Shown here piece by piece: positions 55,332-63,930 of a DNA stretch of 64,000 nucleotides. The first letter of the stretch is position 1. Each line of letters begins with the position of its first letter. A program made the position numbers and the translations under genes. Origin of the DNA: Pseudomonas frederiksbergensis. Its GTDB lineage: Bacteria; Pseudomonadota; Gammaproteobacteria; Pseudomonadales; Pseudomonadaceae. Where the stretch lies: contig NZ_CP018319.1 of assembly GCF_001952935.1 (NCBI RefSeq), positions 3,740,001-3,804,000 of the forward strand. Reading direction: 5' to 3'. The notes below the pieces were generated by a model. It saw only the letters and a program-made list of their open reading frames with translations. It was not told where the DNA came from and searched no databases.

Positions 55332-55979
55332 ATGGCCACATACGAAATCCTGATTGCCGATGACCACCCTCTTTTCCGTAGCGCCCTGCATCAAGCGTTG
55401 ACCCTGGGCCTGGGCCCGCAAGTCCGTCTGGTGGAAGTGGCAAGCATTGCCGAGCTGGAAACCCGTCTGGACGAGAAGTCCGACTGGGATCTGGTGCTGC
55501 TGGACCTGAACATGCCGGGGGCCTACGGTTTTTCAGGGCTGGTGTTGTTGCGCGGTCAGTATCCGCAGATTCCGGTGGTCATGGTGTCGGCTCAGGAAGA
55601 AGCCTCGATCATGGTCAAGTCCCGTGAGTTCGGCGCCAGCGGCTTCATCCCCAAGTCCAGTGATCTGAGCGTCATCCAGAAAGCCGTGCGTGCGGTGCTC
55701 GATGGTGATGTGTTCTGGCCGCCCCAGGCGTTCGAGGCGGTCAGCGTTTCCGCCGAAGCCAAGGCCGCCAGCGAAGGCCTTGCGAGCCTGACGCCGCAGC
55801 AGTTTCGTGTGCTGACCATGGTCTGTGAAGGCTTGTTGAACAAGCAGATTGCCTACGAGCTGAGCGTTTCCGAAGCGACGATCAAGGCCCACGTGACGGC
55901 GATTTTTCGCAAGCTGAATGTGCGGACCCGGACCCAGGCGGCGTTGCTTCTGCAACAACTGGAGTCAATTTCGAGCTAA
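55332..55979 (+). CDS. erdR: LuxR-type response regulator ErdR
   Basis: 215 residues: an N-terminal receiver domain (phosphoacceptor Asp in LVLLDLNMPGAYGFS, with DDHPLFR upstream and the Lys in GFIPKSS), and a C-terminal LuxR helix-turn-helix (LTPQQFRVLTMVCEGLLNKQ followed by IAYELSVSEATIKAHVTAIF). In Pseudomonas ErdR controls ethanol and acetate oxidation genes, and dgkA and a DTW gene lie beside it in P. aeruginosa as here. The cognate kinase is not in this window. The symbol is by family and synteny. Confidence 0.88.
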   Translation: MATYEILIADDHPLFRSALHQALTLGLGPQVRLVEVASIAELETRLDEKSDWDLVLLDLNMPGAYGFSGLVLLRGQYPQIPVVMVSAQEEASIMVKSREFGASGFIPKSSDLSVIQKAVRAVLDGDVFWPPQAFEAVSVSAEAKAASEGLASLTPQQFRVLTMVCEGLLNKQIAYELSVSEATIKAHVTAIFRKLNVRTRTQAALLLQQLESISS

Positions 55980-56058
55980 GCAGGCGCGGCGCGTTCACGC
56001 TTTTTTGACTTGGCTTACTCTAGCTTTCCCACTTCCTTTTTGGTCAGTTGCCTAATTT

Positions 56059-56421
56059 ATGTCACCTTTTAAAGGCCAAACCGGCCTGAAACGCATCCTC
56101 AACGCCTCCGGTTATTCGCTGGACGGTCTGCGTGCAGCCTTCACTGGCGAAGCGGCCTTTCGGCAACTGGTGTTGCTTAACGTCATATTGATCCCGCTGT
56201 CGTTCTTCCTGAACGTCAGTCGCGTCGAGCAGGCGTTGCTGATTGCAGTCTGTCTGTTGGCGTTGATTGTCGAATTGCTCAATTCGGCCGTGGAAGCGGC
56301 CATCGACCGCATTTCCCTTGAGTTGCACCCGTTGTCCAAGAACGCCAAGGACATGGGTAGCGCCGCTCAGTTAGTGGCGTTAACCATGATCGGGCTGGTG
56401 TGGGCGGTCATCCTGCTTTAA
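56059..56421 (+). CDS. dgkA: Diacylglycerol kinase
   Basis: Small inner-membrane kinase that recycles diacylglycerol from osmoregulated glucan synthesis to phosphatidic acid. 120 residues with three membrane helices. The signature ELLNSAVEAAIDRISLELHP holds the catalytic Glu and Asn residues. The N-terminal amphipathic part includes YSLDGLRAAFTGEAAFRQLV. The stop overlaps the end of the convergent finR by four bases. It follows erdR by 79 bases. Confidence 0.96.
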   Translation: MSPFKGQTGLKRILNASGYSLDGLRAAFTGEAAFRQLVLLNVILIPLSFFLNVSRVEQALLIAVCLLALIVELLNSAVEAAIDRISLELHPLSKNAKDMGSAAQLVALTMIGLVWAVILL

Positions 56422-57344
56422 GCGATGGTGGGCAGGACGATCTCGTCGCTGCGCTGAACCCCGGCGGTGAAAGCGCGGCACAGGTCGAGGAATTCACGCA
56501 TCGCCGACGTCTGATATTTCTGTTTGTGCCAGATGAAATAGAACTGCCGCGCCAGATCCAGATCCGGCGTCTCCACCGCCACCAGGCTGCCGCGACGGAA
56601 TGCGTCGCGCAGTGCCAGGCGAGAAATGCAGCCAATCCCCAACCCGGACTCCACCGCACGCTTGATCGCTTCGGTGTGTTCCAGTTCCAGCCGGATATTC
56701 AGCGAGCTGCGATGGTGACGCATGGCCTGGTCAAAGGTCAGTCGCGTGCCGGAGCCCTGTTCCCGCAGAATCCAGGCCTCGTGGGTCAGCTCTTCCATGG
56801 TCGCCGTGCCGCGCTTGGCCAGTGGATGCTGGGGCGCGCAGAACACCACCAGTTCATCCTCGACCCAGCTCTGCACTTCGATGTCTGGATGGCTGCAGTC
56901 ACCTTCGATTAGACCCAGATCAATTTCATAGTGGGCGACCTGCTGCACAATGTTGGCAGTGTTCTGCACGTGCAGCTTCACCTGGCTTTCCGGATGGCGC
57001 TGCATGAAGCTGCCAATCAGCAAGGTGGCCAGGTAATTGCCGATGGTCAGGGTCGCGCCGACCGCCAGAGAGCCGAATCCGGACTTGCCATTGAGCAAGT
57101 CTTCGATTTCCTTGGACTGGTCGAGCAGCGCCACCGCTTGCGGCAGCAGCTGTTTGCCGAGGGCATTGAGACTCAGCCGTTTGCCGGCGCGGTCGAACAG
57201 CTGACAGCTGGACTGGCGCTCTAGCTCGGTGATCGAGGTGCTCGCCGCCGATTGCGAGAGGTTGAGCAGACCCGCAGCACGGGATACGCTTTCCTGCTGG
57301 GCGACGGCGACGAATACTTGAAGTTGACGGAGAGTAAATCGCAT
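56418..57344 (-). CDS. finR: LysR-family regulator FinR
   Basis: 308 residues from the ATG at 57344 (MRFTLRQLQVFVAVAQQESV). The winged helix-turn-helix is RAAGLLNLSQSAASTSITEL; the rest is a CysB/CbbR-like effector-binding domain. It is divergent from fpr, 150 bases away. In P. putida FinR (first called the fpr regulator) activates fpr under superoxide stress and in sulfur-related conditions. The intergenic stretch has AT-rich partial palindromes (for example ATCGATATAACCGATAA near 57346) that could be its site. The frame continues upstream beyond the chosen start, but that part is antisense to fpr. Confidence 0.9.
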   Translation of the reverse strand: MRFTLRQLQVFVAVAQQESVSRAAGLLNLSQSAASTSITELERQSSCQLFDRAGKRLSLNALGKQLLPQAVALLDQSKEIEDLLNGKSGFGSLAVGATLTIGNYLATLLIGSFMQRHPESQVKLHVQNTANIVQQVAHYEIDLGLIEGDCSHPDIEVQSWVEDELVVFCAPQHPLAKRGTATMEELTHEAWILREQGSGTRLTFDQAMRHHRSSLNIRLELEHTEAIKRAVESGLGIGCISRLALRDAFRRGSLVAVETPDLDLARQFYFIWHKQKYQTSAMREFLDLCRAFTAGVQRSDEIVLPTIA

Positions 57345-57494
57345 ATCGATATAACCGATAACCCTTATCTTAATAATCCAGTTAACAGATATTGTGGCTG
57401 CCATTAGAATGCGATGCAATTGCGCACAGCAGCTCATTTTTTTGCAGAGCCGGCGCAGAGCTCGCGCAGACCAATCTCCAGGAGTCCCACGTAC

Positions 57495-58274
57495 ATGAGC
57501 AACATGAACCACGAGCGTGTCCTCAGTGTTCACCACTGGAACGACACTCTGTTCAGCTTCAAGTGCACCCGCGATCCGGGCCTGCGCTTCGAGAACGGTC
57601 AGTTCGTGATGATCGGCCTGCAACAGCCCAACGGCCGGCCGCTCATGCGCGCTTACTCGATTGCCAGCCCGAACTGGGAAGAGCATCTCGAGTTCTTCAG
57701 CATCAAGGTGCCTGATGGCCCGCTGACTTCCCAGTTGCAGCATCTGAAGGAAGGCGACGAGATCATCATCAGCAAGAAGCCTACCGGCACGCTGGTGCTG
57801 GATGACTTGAAGCCTGGCAAACATTTGTACCTGCTGAGCACCGGTACCGGTCTGGCGCCGTTCATGAGCGTCATCCAGGACCCGGAAACCTACGAGCGTT
57901 TCGAAAAAGTGATCCTGTGCCACGGCGTACGTTACGTCAACGAAGTCGCTTACCGCGAATTCATCACCGAGCACTTGCCGCAGAACGAGTTCTTCGGCGA
58001 CGCCCTGCGTGACAAGTTGATCTACTACCCGACCGTGACCCGCGAGCCGTTCGAGAACGAAGGTCGCCTGACCGACCTGATGCGCAGCGGCAAGCTGTTC
58101 AGCGACATCGGTCTGCCACCGATCAACCCGCAGGACGACCGCGCCATGCTGTGCGGCAGCCCGAGCATGCTCGACGAGACCAGCGAAGTGTTGAACAGCT
58201 TCGGCCTGAAAGTGTCGCCGCGGATGCGCGAGCCGGGTGATTACCTGATCGAGCGAGCGTTCGTCGAGAAGTAA
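57495..58274 (+). CDS. fpr: Ferredoxin-NADP(+) reductase
   Basis: FAD enzyme passing electrons between NADPH and ferredoxin or flavodoxin, important in oxidative stress and iron release. The ATG at 57495 gives 259 residues (MSNMNHERVLSVHHWNDTLF). The FAD motif is RAYSIASPNWEEHLEF and the NADP motif is LSTGTGLAPFMSVIQD; it ends in YLIERAFVEK, the subclass I bacterial terminus. Divergent from finR. FdxA (43749) is a possible partner. An earlier in-frame ATG lacks a ribosome site. Confidence 0.97.
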   Translation: MSNMNHERVLSVHHWNDTLFSFKCTRDPGLRFENGQFVMIGLQQPNGRPLMRAYSIASPNWEEHLEFFSIKVPDGPLTSQLQHLKEGDEIIISKKPTGTLVLDDLKPGKHLYLLSTGTGLAPFMSVIQDPETYERFEKVILCHGVRYVNEVAYREFITEHLPQNEFFGDALRDKLIYYPTVTREPFENEGRLTDLMRSGKLFSDIGLPPINPQDDRAMLCGSPSMLDETSEVLNSFGLKVSPRMREPGDYLIERAFVEK

Positions 58275-58293
58275 GCCACTGCACTGCTCTACC

Positions 58294-58383
58294 TGTGGGA
58301 GTGAGCCTGCTCGCGATAGCGGACCGTCAGTCAACGTCATCGTTGAATGTTACGCCGCCATCGCGAGCAGGCTCGCTCCCACA
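58294..58383. repeat. REP doublet
   Basis: TGTGGGAGTGAGCCTGCTCG and inverted CGAGCAGGCTCGCTCCCACA, between fpr and trmO. One substitution separates it from the 28179 copy. Confidence 0.9.
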
Positions 58384-58402
58384 TTGGTTTGGTGGTTACC
58401 AT

Positions 58403-58442
58403 AAAAAGCCCGCGTTGCCTGTAAAGGCAGCGCGGGCTTTTT
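58403..58442. terminator. Bidirectional terminator between convergent fpr and trmO
   Basis: AAAAAGCCCGCGTTGCC, loop TGTAAA, GGCAGCGCGGGCTTTTT: a long stem with A- and T-tracts on opposite sides, able to stop transcription in both directions. Confidence 0.93.
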
Positions 58443-58454
58443 CGTTTTTGGCGT

Positions 58455-59153
58455 TCAGACGTTCGCGGGAATGACTTCGAGAACGCGGATCAGGTCAGGC
58501 GTGGGGTAATGCCAGCGCACATCCAGGTCCCAGAATTGCGCACCGTATTCCCGTTCGGGTGCAGGAATCTGGTACGCCGGACGTGGGTTTTGTGCCAGGC
58601 ATTGCTCGATCAACTCCACCAGCGGTTCTTCAAGGCGCTGAGCATGGTCGTGAGCCTGTTGCAGCGCTGAATCCGTCCACTGCACGGGAATCAACTGCGG
58701 CGCAGCGCTGGCGATGCGGTTGGAGGCCGTATCGATGATGTCGGCGTAAGGCACGTAAGGTTTGATGTCGAGAATCGGCGTGCCGTCCAGCAGGTCAATG
58801 CCGGATATCCACAGGCGATTGACTTCAACCTTGTCCAGCTTCACCACGGATTGACCGATGCCATTGGGCCGATGCGTCGCGCGGGTGGCGAATACGCCCA
58901 TGGATTTGTTACCGCCCAGGCGTGGAGGGCGGACTTTCAGTCGTGGCTTTTCTTCCAGGGCCTGGTGAAACAGGAACAGCAGCCACACGTGGCTGACCTG
59001 TTCCAGACCTTGCACCGCATCGCCCTGATCGAACGGCGCCACCAGTTCCAGCACGCCGCGAGCGGCCGGGGCCAGTTGTGGCTGGCGCGGGATGGCGAAC
59101 TTCTCCTTGAAACAGGAGCGCACGAAGCCGATGGGGGAAACGCTGTAGGTCAT
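58455..59153 (-). CDS. trmO: tRNA (N6-threonylcarbamoyladenosine(37)-N6)-methyltransferase TrmO
   Basis: Methylates t6A37 of threonine tRNAs using S-adenosylmethionine; single-sheet beta-barrel family (YaeB/TsaA). The ATG at 59153 gives 232 residues: MTYSVSPIGFVRSCFKEKFA, then PRQPQLAPAARG, FLFHQALEEKPRLKVRPPRL, GVFATRATHRPNGIGQSVVK and DIKPYVPYAD, all characteristic segments. The upstream in-frame extension reads through repeat DNA and is discounted. Convergent with fpr. Confidence 0.96.
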   Translation of the reverse strand: MTYSVSPIGFVRSCFKEKFAIPRQPQLAPAARGVLELVAPFDQGDAVQGLEQVSHVWLLFLFHQALEEKPRLKVRPPRLGGNKSMGVFATRATHRPNGIGQSVVKLDKVEVNRLWISGIDLLDGTPILDIKPYVPYADIIDTASNRIASAAPQLIPVQWTDSALQQAHDHAQRLEEPLVELIEQCLAQNPRPAYQIPAPEREYGAQFWDLDVRWHYPTPDLIRVLEVIPANV

Positions 59154-59199
59154 GGTCTGGGGTCGAGGCGGGGTGAGGGTGGGCATGATAACCCACACC

Positions 59200-59299
59200 A
59201 TGATCGTTCCCACGCTCTGCGTGGGAATGCCTCAATGGACGCTCTTGGGACGCGGAGCGTCCCGGGCTGCATTCCCACGCAGAGCGTGGGAACGATCAT
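59200..59299. repeat. Perfect-ended 100-bp palindromic repeat (GTTCCCACGC family)
   Basis: ATGATCGTTCCCACGCTCTG at the left and CAGAGCGTGGGAACGATCAT at the right form perfect inverted ends; an inner hairpin GACGCTC/GAGCGTC occupies the centre. It differs from both other REP families in the window and lies between trmO and rhlG. Confidence 0.85.
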
Positions 59300-59309
59300 C
59301 AGGAGAAGG

Positions 59310-60080
59310 TCAGAGACTGAACCCGCCATCCAACGGGATGATGTTCCCGGTCATATACGCCCCGGCCGTACTCGCCAGACTGATCGCCAGCGCTGCCATC
59401 TCTTCCTCCCGGCCCCAGCGTTTCATGGGAATCAACGCAGTGTCCTCGGCCAACGCCTGCTCATCATTGCCGATGTGCTGAGTCATTTTGCTCGGAAAAC
59501 GCCCCGGCGCGATGACGTTGACGTTGATGTGCTGGCTCACCAGCTCCCGCGCCAGAATCCGCGACAGCTGATGCAGGGCAGCTTTACTCGGCCCGTAGGC
59601 ATACGCCTGCTCGCCGAAGGACGAAATGCCCGCCACTGAACCGATATTGATAATTCGCGCCGGATTCGCTGCCGAACCGGCCTTGCGCAGCAGCGGCAAA
59701 AACTGCTGGATGCAGTTGAACACCGAGGTCACGTTCAGCTGCATGACCTTTTCCCAGCCCTTGACCGGGTAGCTCTCCAGCGGCGCGCCCCACGTGGTGC
59801 CGGCGTTGTTCACCAGAATATCCAGCTGACCGATCTGCTCGCCCAGTCGCGTAGCCAGTTGAAGTACGCCTTCTTCGGTGTCCAGGTTGGCCGCCAATCC
59901 GTGGCAACGACCGAATGCGCTCAGCTCATCAGCCGTTTGCTGGCAGGCTTCGGCATCCCGGGCGCAGACGTACACGGTGGCACCGGCCTCGACATAGGCC
60001 TTGGCGATCATTTTGCCGATACCACGGGTGCCGCCGGTCACCAGGGCGGTGCGGCCTTGCAGGGAAAAGTACGGGTGCAT
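59310..60080 (-). CDS. rhlG: SDR-family reductase, RhlG-like
   Basis: 256 residues, starting MHPYFSLQGRTALVTGGTRG. NADPH site TGGTRGIG, NNAG motif at LVNNAGTTWGAP, catalytic Ser in NIGSVAGIS and Tyr-x-x-x-Lys in YGPSKAALHQLS. The sequence closely follows remembered P. aeruginosa RhlG, a beta-ketoacyl reductase linked to rhamnolipid precursor and polyhydroxyalkanoate metabolism. No rhlAB gene is nearby, so the role in this strain is open. The symbol is by similarity. Confidence 0.87.
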   Translation of the reverse strand: MHPYFSLQGRTALVTGGTRGIGKMIAKAYVEAGATVYVCARDAEACQQTADELSAFGRCHGLAANLDTEEGVLQLATRLGEQIGQLDILVNNAGTTWGAPLESYPVKGWEKVMQLNVTSVFNCIQQFLPLLRKAGSAANPARIINIGSVAGISSFGEQAYAYGPSKAALHQLSRILARELVSQHINVNVIAPGRFPSKMTQHIGNDEQALAEDTALIPMKRWGREEEMAALAISLASTAGAYMTGNIIPLDGGFSL

Positions 60081-60194
60081 GGCGAATCCTGAGAGCTGAG
60101 GGTCAATACACCCTAGTCGTCAGCCGCCGGAAGCGGAGCCACTATTTTTGCGAGGAATGAGGGTCTATACAGCGCTACGCTTGCCGGCCCTTCT

Positions 60195-60260
60195 TGTAGG
60201 AGCAAAGCTTGCTCGCGATGGCGATCTCGAAACGCTATCGCCAGCAAGCTGTGCTCCTAC
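60195..60260. repeat. REP doublet (TGTAGGAGC type)
   Basis: TGTAGGAGCAAAGCTTGCTC and inverted CAGCAAGCTGTGCTCCTAC, upstream of rhlG and downstream of the DUF1456 gene. Same subtype as 729-806. Confidence 0.85.
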
Positions 60261-60272
60261 GGGATGGGCGGT

Positions 60273-60743
60273 TTACTGCGGGCGCACGCGCAGGGTCAGG
60301 CCCTTGAGGAAATTGCGCAGCAACTGGTCGCCGCACGGGCGGTAGTTGGTGTGGCCGAACTTGCGGAACAGCGCGCTCAGCTCAGGCTTGGACACCGGGA
60401 ACTCGGAGGCCTTGAGGATGGCGTGCATGTCATCTTCTTTCAATTCGAAAGCCACACGCAGTTTCTTCAGGATGATGTTGTTGGTCACTGGCACTTCGAT
60501 CGGCTGTGGCGGACGGCTTTCGTCTTTGCCGCGCTTGAAGGTCACCAGGCCGTCGAGGAAATGCGCCATGACTTCATCCGGGCAGCGTACGAAGCCTTCC
60601 TCGTCTTCCTCTTTCTTGTCGAGGTACGTCACCAAGTCTTCCAGGGCCACGTCCATGCCGCCGAGCTTGATGATCTCGATGACTTTCTTGTCGCTGATGT
60701 CGAGCATGTAGCGCACGCTGCGCAGTACGTCGTTATGAATCAT
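60273..60743 (-). CDS. DUF1456 family protein (YehS-like)
   Basis: 156 residues from the ATG at 60743 (MIHNDVLRSVRYMLDISDKK); a TTG three codons earlier is less likely. Two DUF1456 repeats are visible: VLRSVRYMLDISDKKVIEI and IILKKLRVAFELKEDDMHAI, each about 60 residues. The middle carries an acidic linker (YLDKKEEDEEG). Length matches E. coli YehS. Function is unknown; it is cytosolic with no catalytic motif. Confidence 0.9.
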   Translation of the reverse strand: MIHNDVLRSVRYMLDISDKKVIEIIKLGGMDVALEDLVTYLDKKEEDEEGFVRCPDEVMAHFLDGLVTFKRGKDESRPPQPIEVPVTNNIILKKLRVAFELKEDDMHAILKASEFPVSKPELSALFRKFGHTNYRPCGDQLLRNFLKGLTLRVRPQ

Positions 60744-60818
60744 GGTGTGCAATCCTGATATTCAGCAGTGGGCGCCGCGTAAACAGCGGCGCCAAAATGT
60801 GTGGCGGCGTGAAAAGTC

Positions 60819-61529
60819 TTAGAACTTCTCTTTGCCGGACAGGTAACGCCATTGCCCCAACGGCACTTTGCCGATGGACACGCCGCCGATGCGGATGCGG
60901 CGGATGGCGACAACCTTCAGGCCTACGGCCTGGCAGAACAGGGCGATGACGCCCGGTTGTGGGTTCTTCATCGCAAAACGCAGGCGGTTTTCGTTCTGCC
61001 AGCTGGCTTTGACCGGCGGCAGTTCCTTGCCCTTGTAAGTCAGGCCGTGGTTCAGACGGTTGAGGCCGTGAGCCACCATGTCGCCTTCAACTTCGACCAC
61101 ATACTCTTGCTCGATCTTGGCGGAATCGGCAGTGAGTTTGCGCAGGATCTTCCAGTCCTGGGTGAACACCAACAGACCGCTGGCGTTGGCCTGCAGATCG
61201 GTGCTGGCGGTCAGGCGCAGGAAGTGGCCCTTGAGCGGGCGTTTGCCGTAGCGGTGTTCTTCGCTCAAGGTCTCGGCGCTGATCGTTGCCATGGCCGTTT
61301 CCGCGTCCATGCCCGCAGGGACGTTGAACAGGATGGTCACCGGCTCCGGCGCAGTGGCCTTGGCTTCCGGGTCGAGCTCGACTTTCTGGTTCTCGACCTT
61401 GAACTGCGGCTCGTCGATGACTTCGCCGTCCACGGTGACCCAGCCGCCCTCGATGAACAGCTCAGCCTCCCGACGGGAACAGCCGACGAGTTCGATGAGG
61501 CGTTTGGAGAGACGAATCGGGTCAGTCAT
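60819..61529 (-). CDS. rRNA pseudouridine synthase, RsuA/RluB/E/F family
   Basis: 236 residues from the ATG at 61529. An N-terminal S4 RNA-binding domain (RLSKRLIELVGCSRREAELF, WVTVDGEVID) is followed by the synthase core with the catalytic Asp in LTASTDLQANASGLLVFTQD, and EQEYVVEVEG, RRIRIGGVSIGKVPLGQWR at the C-terminus. It modifies uridine in ribosomal RNA; the exact target (RluF-like or another) is not decided here. It lies between a DUF1456 gene and a GNAT gene on the same strand. Confidence 0.9.
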   Translation of the reverse strand: MTDPIRLSKRLIELVGCSRREAELFIEGGWVTVDGEVIDEPQFKVENQKVELDPEAKATAPEPVTILFNVPAGMDAETAMATISAETLSEEHRYGKRPLKGHFLRLTASTDLQANASGLLVFTQDWKILRKLTADSAKIEQEYVVEVEGDMVAHGLNRLNHGLTYKGKELPPVKASWQNENRLRFAMKNPQPGVIALFCQAVGLKVVAIRRIRIGGVSIGKVPLGQWRYLSGKEKF

Positions 61530-61613
61530 GACAGGGCCGTAACAAAAAAGGGGTGGGCATTGTACCTGCTGGGCGCCGGTTAATCCCGGCTCCATTTGCG
61601 CCGTGTGGCTTTT

Positions 61614-61702
61614 TGTGGGAGCGGGCTTGCTCGCGAAAGCGGTAGATCAGTCAATTATCTGTTGAATGACACACCGCATTCGCGAGCAAGCCCGCTCCCA
61701 CA
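61614..61702. repeat. REP doublet
   Basis: TGTGGGAGCGGGCTTGCTCG and inverted CGAGCAAGCCCGCTCCCACA, in the gap between the pseudouridine synthase and GNAT genes; nearly identical units to 35002-35090. Confidence 0.9.
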
Positions 61703-61718
61703 GTTGTTCTGTGTTGTG

Positions 61719-62192
61719 TCAGCCGTTGCGCGTGCGTTGTTGTGTTTGGCGCAAACGCATGTGCAGCAGCGGATAAGGCTGGCCCATGCCATCGACTTCC
61801 GAACGGCCAATCACCTCGAAGCCTTGTTTGAAGTAGAACCCCAGCGCTTGCGGGTTCTGTTCGTTGACGTCCAGTTCATCGGCATTCAGGTGTTCCATCG
61901 CATAGCGTAGCAACTGCTTGCCCAGGCCCTGACCACGGTGAGCCGGATCGATGAAGAGCATTTCGATCTTGCCCGCCGCGACCCCGGCGAAGCCGGTGAT
62001 GCGCTGGCGCGGGTCTTTGGTGCAGATCAGCATCACCGCATCGAGGTAGCGCGTCAGCACCAGGTTCTTCAACAGTTCGATGTAGCTGTCCGGCAGAAAG
62101 TCATGGGTGGCGCGCACCGAGGCTTCCCAGACCTGAGTGAGTTCTTCGTAGTCGCTCTGTTTCGGCGTATGGATGACCGAATGTTGGCGCAT
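61719..62192 (-). CDS. GNAT-family N-acetyltransferase
   Basis: 157 residues. The acetyl-CoA pyrophosphate loop is MLFIDPAHRGQGLGKQLLRY, with the preceding strand ITGFAGVAAGKIEMLFI and the later NEQNPQALGFYFKQGFEVIG forming motif B. The N-terminus (MRQHSVIHTPKQSDYEELTQ) is typical. Substrate is unknown. A REP doublet follows downstream. It lies after the rimO terminator on the same strand and is probably transcribed separately. Confidence 0.9.
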   Translation of the reverse strand: MRQHSVIHTPKQSDYEELTQVWEASVRATHDFLPDSYIELLKNLVLTRYLDAVMLICTKDPRQRITGFAGVAAGKIEMLFIDPAHRGQGLGKQLLRYAMEHLNADELDVNEQNPQALGFYFKQGFEVIGRSEVDGMGQPYPLLHMRLRQTQQRTRNG

Positions 62193-62252
62193 GGCCGGCT
62201 GCCCCTTTTCCTGTGAGTGTCGAGAATCCTTTCCTCACAAAACGATAGACGT

Positions 62253-62290
62253 AAAAAAGCCCCGCATCTCGTCAAGAGAGCAGGGCTTTT
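62253..62290 (-). terminator. rimO terminator
   Basis: On the minus strand: AAAAGCCCTGC, a loop of about 14 bases, GCGGGGCTTTTTT, beginning 14 bases after the rimO stop. Stem of about nine pairs with one mismatch. Confidence 0.85.
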
Positions 62291-62304
62291 CGTATTTTTT
62301 GCGT

Positions 62305-63642
62305 TTAGATCTGTTCAGCCCACAGGTCGTATTCGTCGGCGTCGGTCACTTTGCACCAGACTTTATCGCCTGGTTTCAGGTTGCTGCCGTTGTCGATGAA
62401 CACGTTGCCGTCGATTTCCGGGGCATCGAAGAAGCAGCGGCCGACCGCGCCTTGCTCGTCGACTTCATCGACCAGCACTTCGATTTCACGGCCGACGCGC
62501 ATTTGCAGGCGTGCCGAGCTGATGGCTTGCTGGTGCGCCATGAAGCGGTCCCAGCGGTCTTGCTTGACGTCGTCCGGCACGATGGCCGCGTCCAGCAGGT
62601 TGGCCGGTGCGCCTTCGACCGGCGAGTACTGGAAGCAGCCGACGCGATCGAGTTGCGCTTCGGTCAGCCAGTTCAACAGGTACTGGAAGTCTTCTTCGGT
62701 TTCTCCAGGGAAGCCGACGATGAAGGTCGAACGGATGATCAGGTCCGGGCAGATTTCGCGCCAGTTCTTGATGCGCGCCAGAGTCTTGTCTTCGAACGCC
62801 GGGCGTTTCATGGCTTTCAGGACTTTCGGGCTGGCGTGCTGGAACGGGATGTCCAGGTACGGCAGGATTTTCCCGGCGGCCATCAGCGGGATCAGCTCGT
62901 CGACGTGCGGGTACGGGTAAACGTAGTGCAGACGAACCCAGACGCCGAGGGTGCTCAGGGCTTCGCAGAGTTCGGTCATGCGGGTTTTCACCGGCGCGCC
63001 GTTCCAGAAACCGGTGCGGTATTTCACGTCGACACCGTAGGCGCTGGTGTCTTGCGAGATCACCAACAGCTCTTTGACGCCGGCCTTGACCAGGCGCTGA
63101 GCCTCGTCCAGTACATCACCGACCGGACGGCTGACCAGTTTGCCGCGCATCGACGGGATGATGCAGAAGCTGCAGCTGTGGTTGCAGCCTTCGGAAATCT
63201 TCAGGTAGGCGTAGTGGCGCGGGGTCAGCTTGATGCCTTGCGGCGGCACCAGGTCGATCAGCGGGTTGTGATCCTGGCGCGGCGGCACGGCGTCGTGCAC
63301 GGCGTTGACCACCTGCTCGTACTGCTGCGGACCGGTCACGGCCAATACGCTTGGGTGCACCTTGCGAATGTTGCCTTCTTCGACGCCCATGCAGCCGGTC
63401 ACGATGACCTTGCCGTTTTCCTTGATGGCTTCGCCGATCACTTCCAAAGACTCAGCCTTGGCCGAGTCGATGAAGCCACAGGTGTTGACCACCACGACAT
63501 CGGCGTCCTCGTAAGTGGACACGACGTCATAGCCTTCCATGCGCAGCTGGGTAAGGATGCGCTCGGAGTCGACCAGTGCTTTGGGGCAACCCAGGGATAC
63601 GAAGCCAACTTTTGGATTGGCCGGCGCAGGAGTGGTGGACAT
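62305..63642 (-). CDS. rimO: Ribosomal protein S12 (Asp89) methylthiotransferase
   Basis: Radical-SAM enzyme that adds a methylthio group to Asp89 of ribosomal protein S12. The ATG at 63642 gives 445 residues. The N-terminal UPF0004 domain starts [19 protein letters not shown] with one of the three Cys of the auxiliary cluster; others are in VVNTCGFID and [10 protein letters not shown]. The radical-SAM CxxxCxxC motif is in [17 protein letters not shown]. The C-terminal TRAM domain ends [21 protein letters not shown] longer frame upstream is unlikely. Divergent from kup. Confidence 0.98.
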   Translation of the reverse strand: MSTTPAPANPKVGFVSLGCPKALVDSERILTQLRMEGYDVVSTYEDADVVVVNTCGFIDSAKAESLEVIGEAIKENGKVIVTGCMGVEEGNIRKVHPSVLAVTGPQQYEQVVNAVHDAVPPRQDHNPLIDLVPPQGIKLTPRHYAYLKISEGCNHSCSFCIIPSMRGKLVSRPVGDVLDEAQRLVKAGVKELLVISQDTSAYGVDVKYRTGFWNGAPVKTRMTELCEALSTLGVWVRLHYVYPYPHVDELIPLMAAGKILPYLDIPFQHASPKVLKAMKRPAFEDKTLARIKNWREICPDLIIRSTFIVGFPGETEEDFQYLLNWLTEAQLDRVGCFQYSPVEGAPANLLDAAIVPDDVKQDRWDRFMAHQQAISSARLQMRVGREIEVLVDEVDEQGAVGRCFFDAPEIDGNVFIDNGSNLKPGDKVWCKVTDADEYDLWAEQI

Positions 63643-63930
63643 GTCTAACCTCGGTATTTGTGACGCCTCCAGCCGAAGACGGCAAGGCGACAAGCGGGCA
63701 CTTGGCGTGCCTCTGATCAAAAAGTGCGCAATTCTAGCGATGAGAGGCGCACTTGACCAGCTTTATGCAGGGAAATACGACGAGTGCTGCGCTATGCTTC
63801 GCGCCTTTAGGCTTTACCGATTTTTTACGGTCAATGAAACGTCTGTAACGTGATGTAAAACAGCGCATGCTGCACGGCAAAGCATAGTGCTTCTTATAAG
63901 AAGTCCGGGTCTGAGTAGTAGGAGTTTTGG

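Noticed and set aside
56418..58340. 640-codon frame containing finR
   Set aside because: Everything upstream of 57344 is antisense to fpr; LysR proteins are about 300 residues and start at MRFTLRQLQ.
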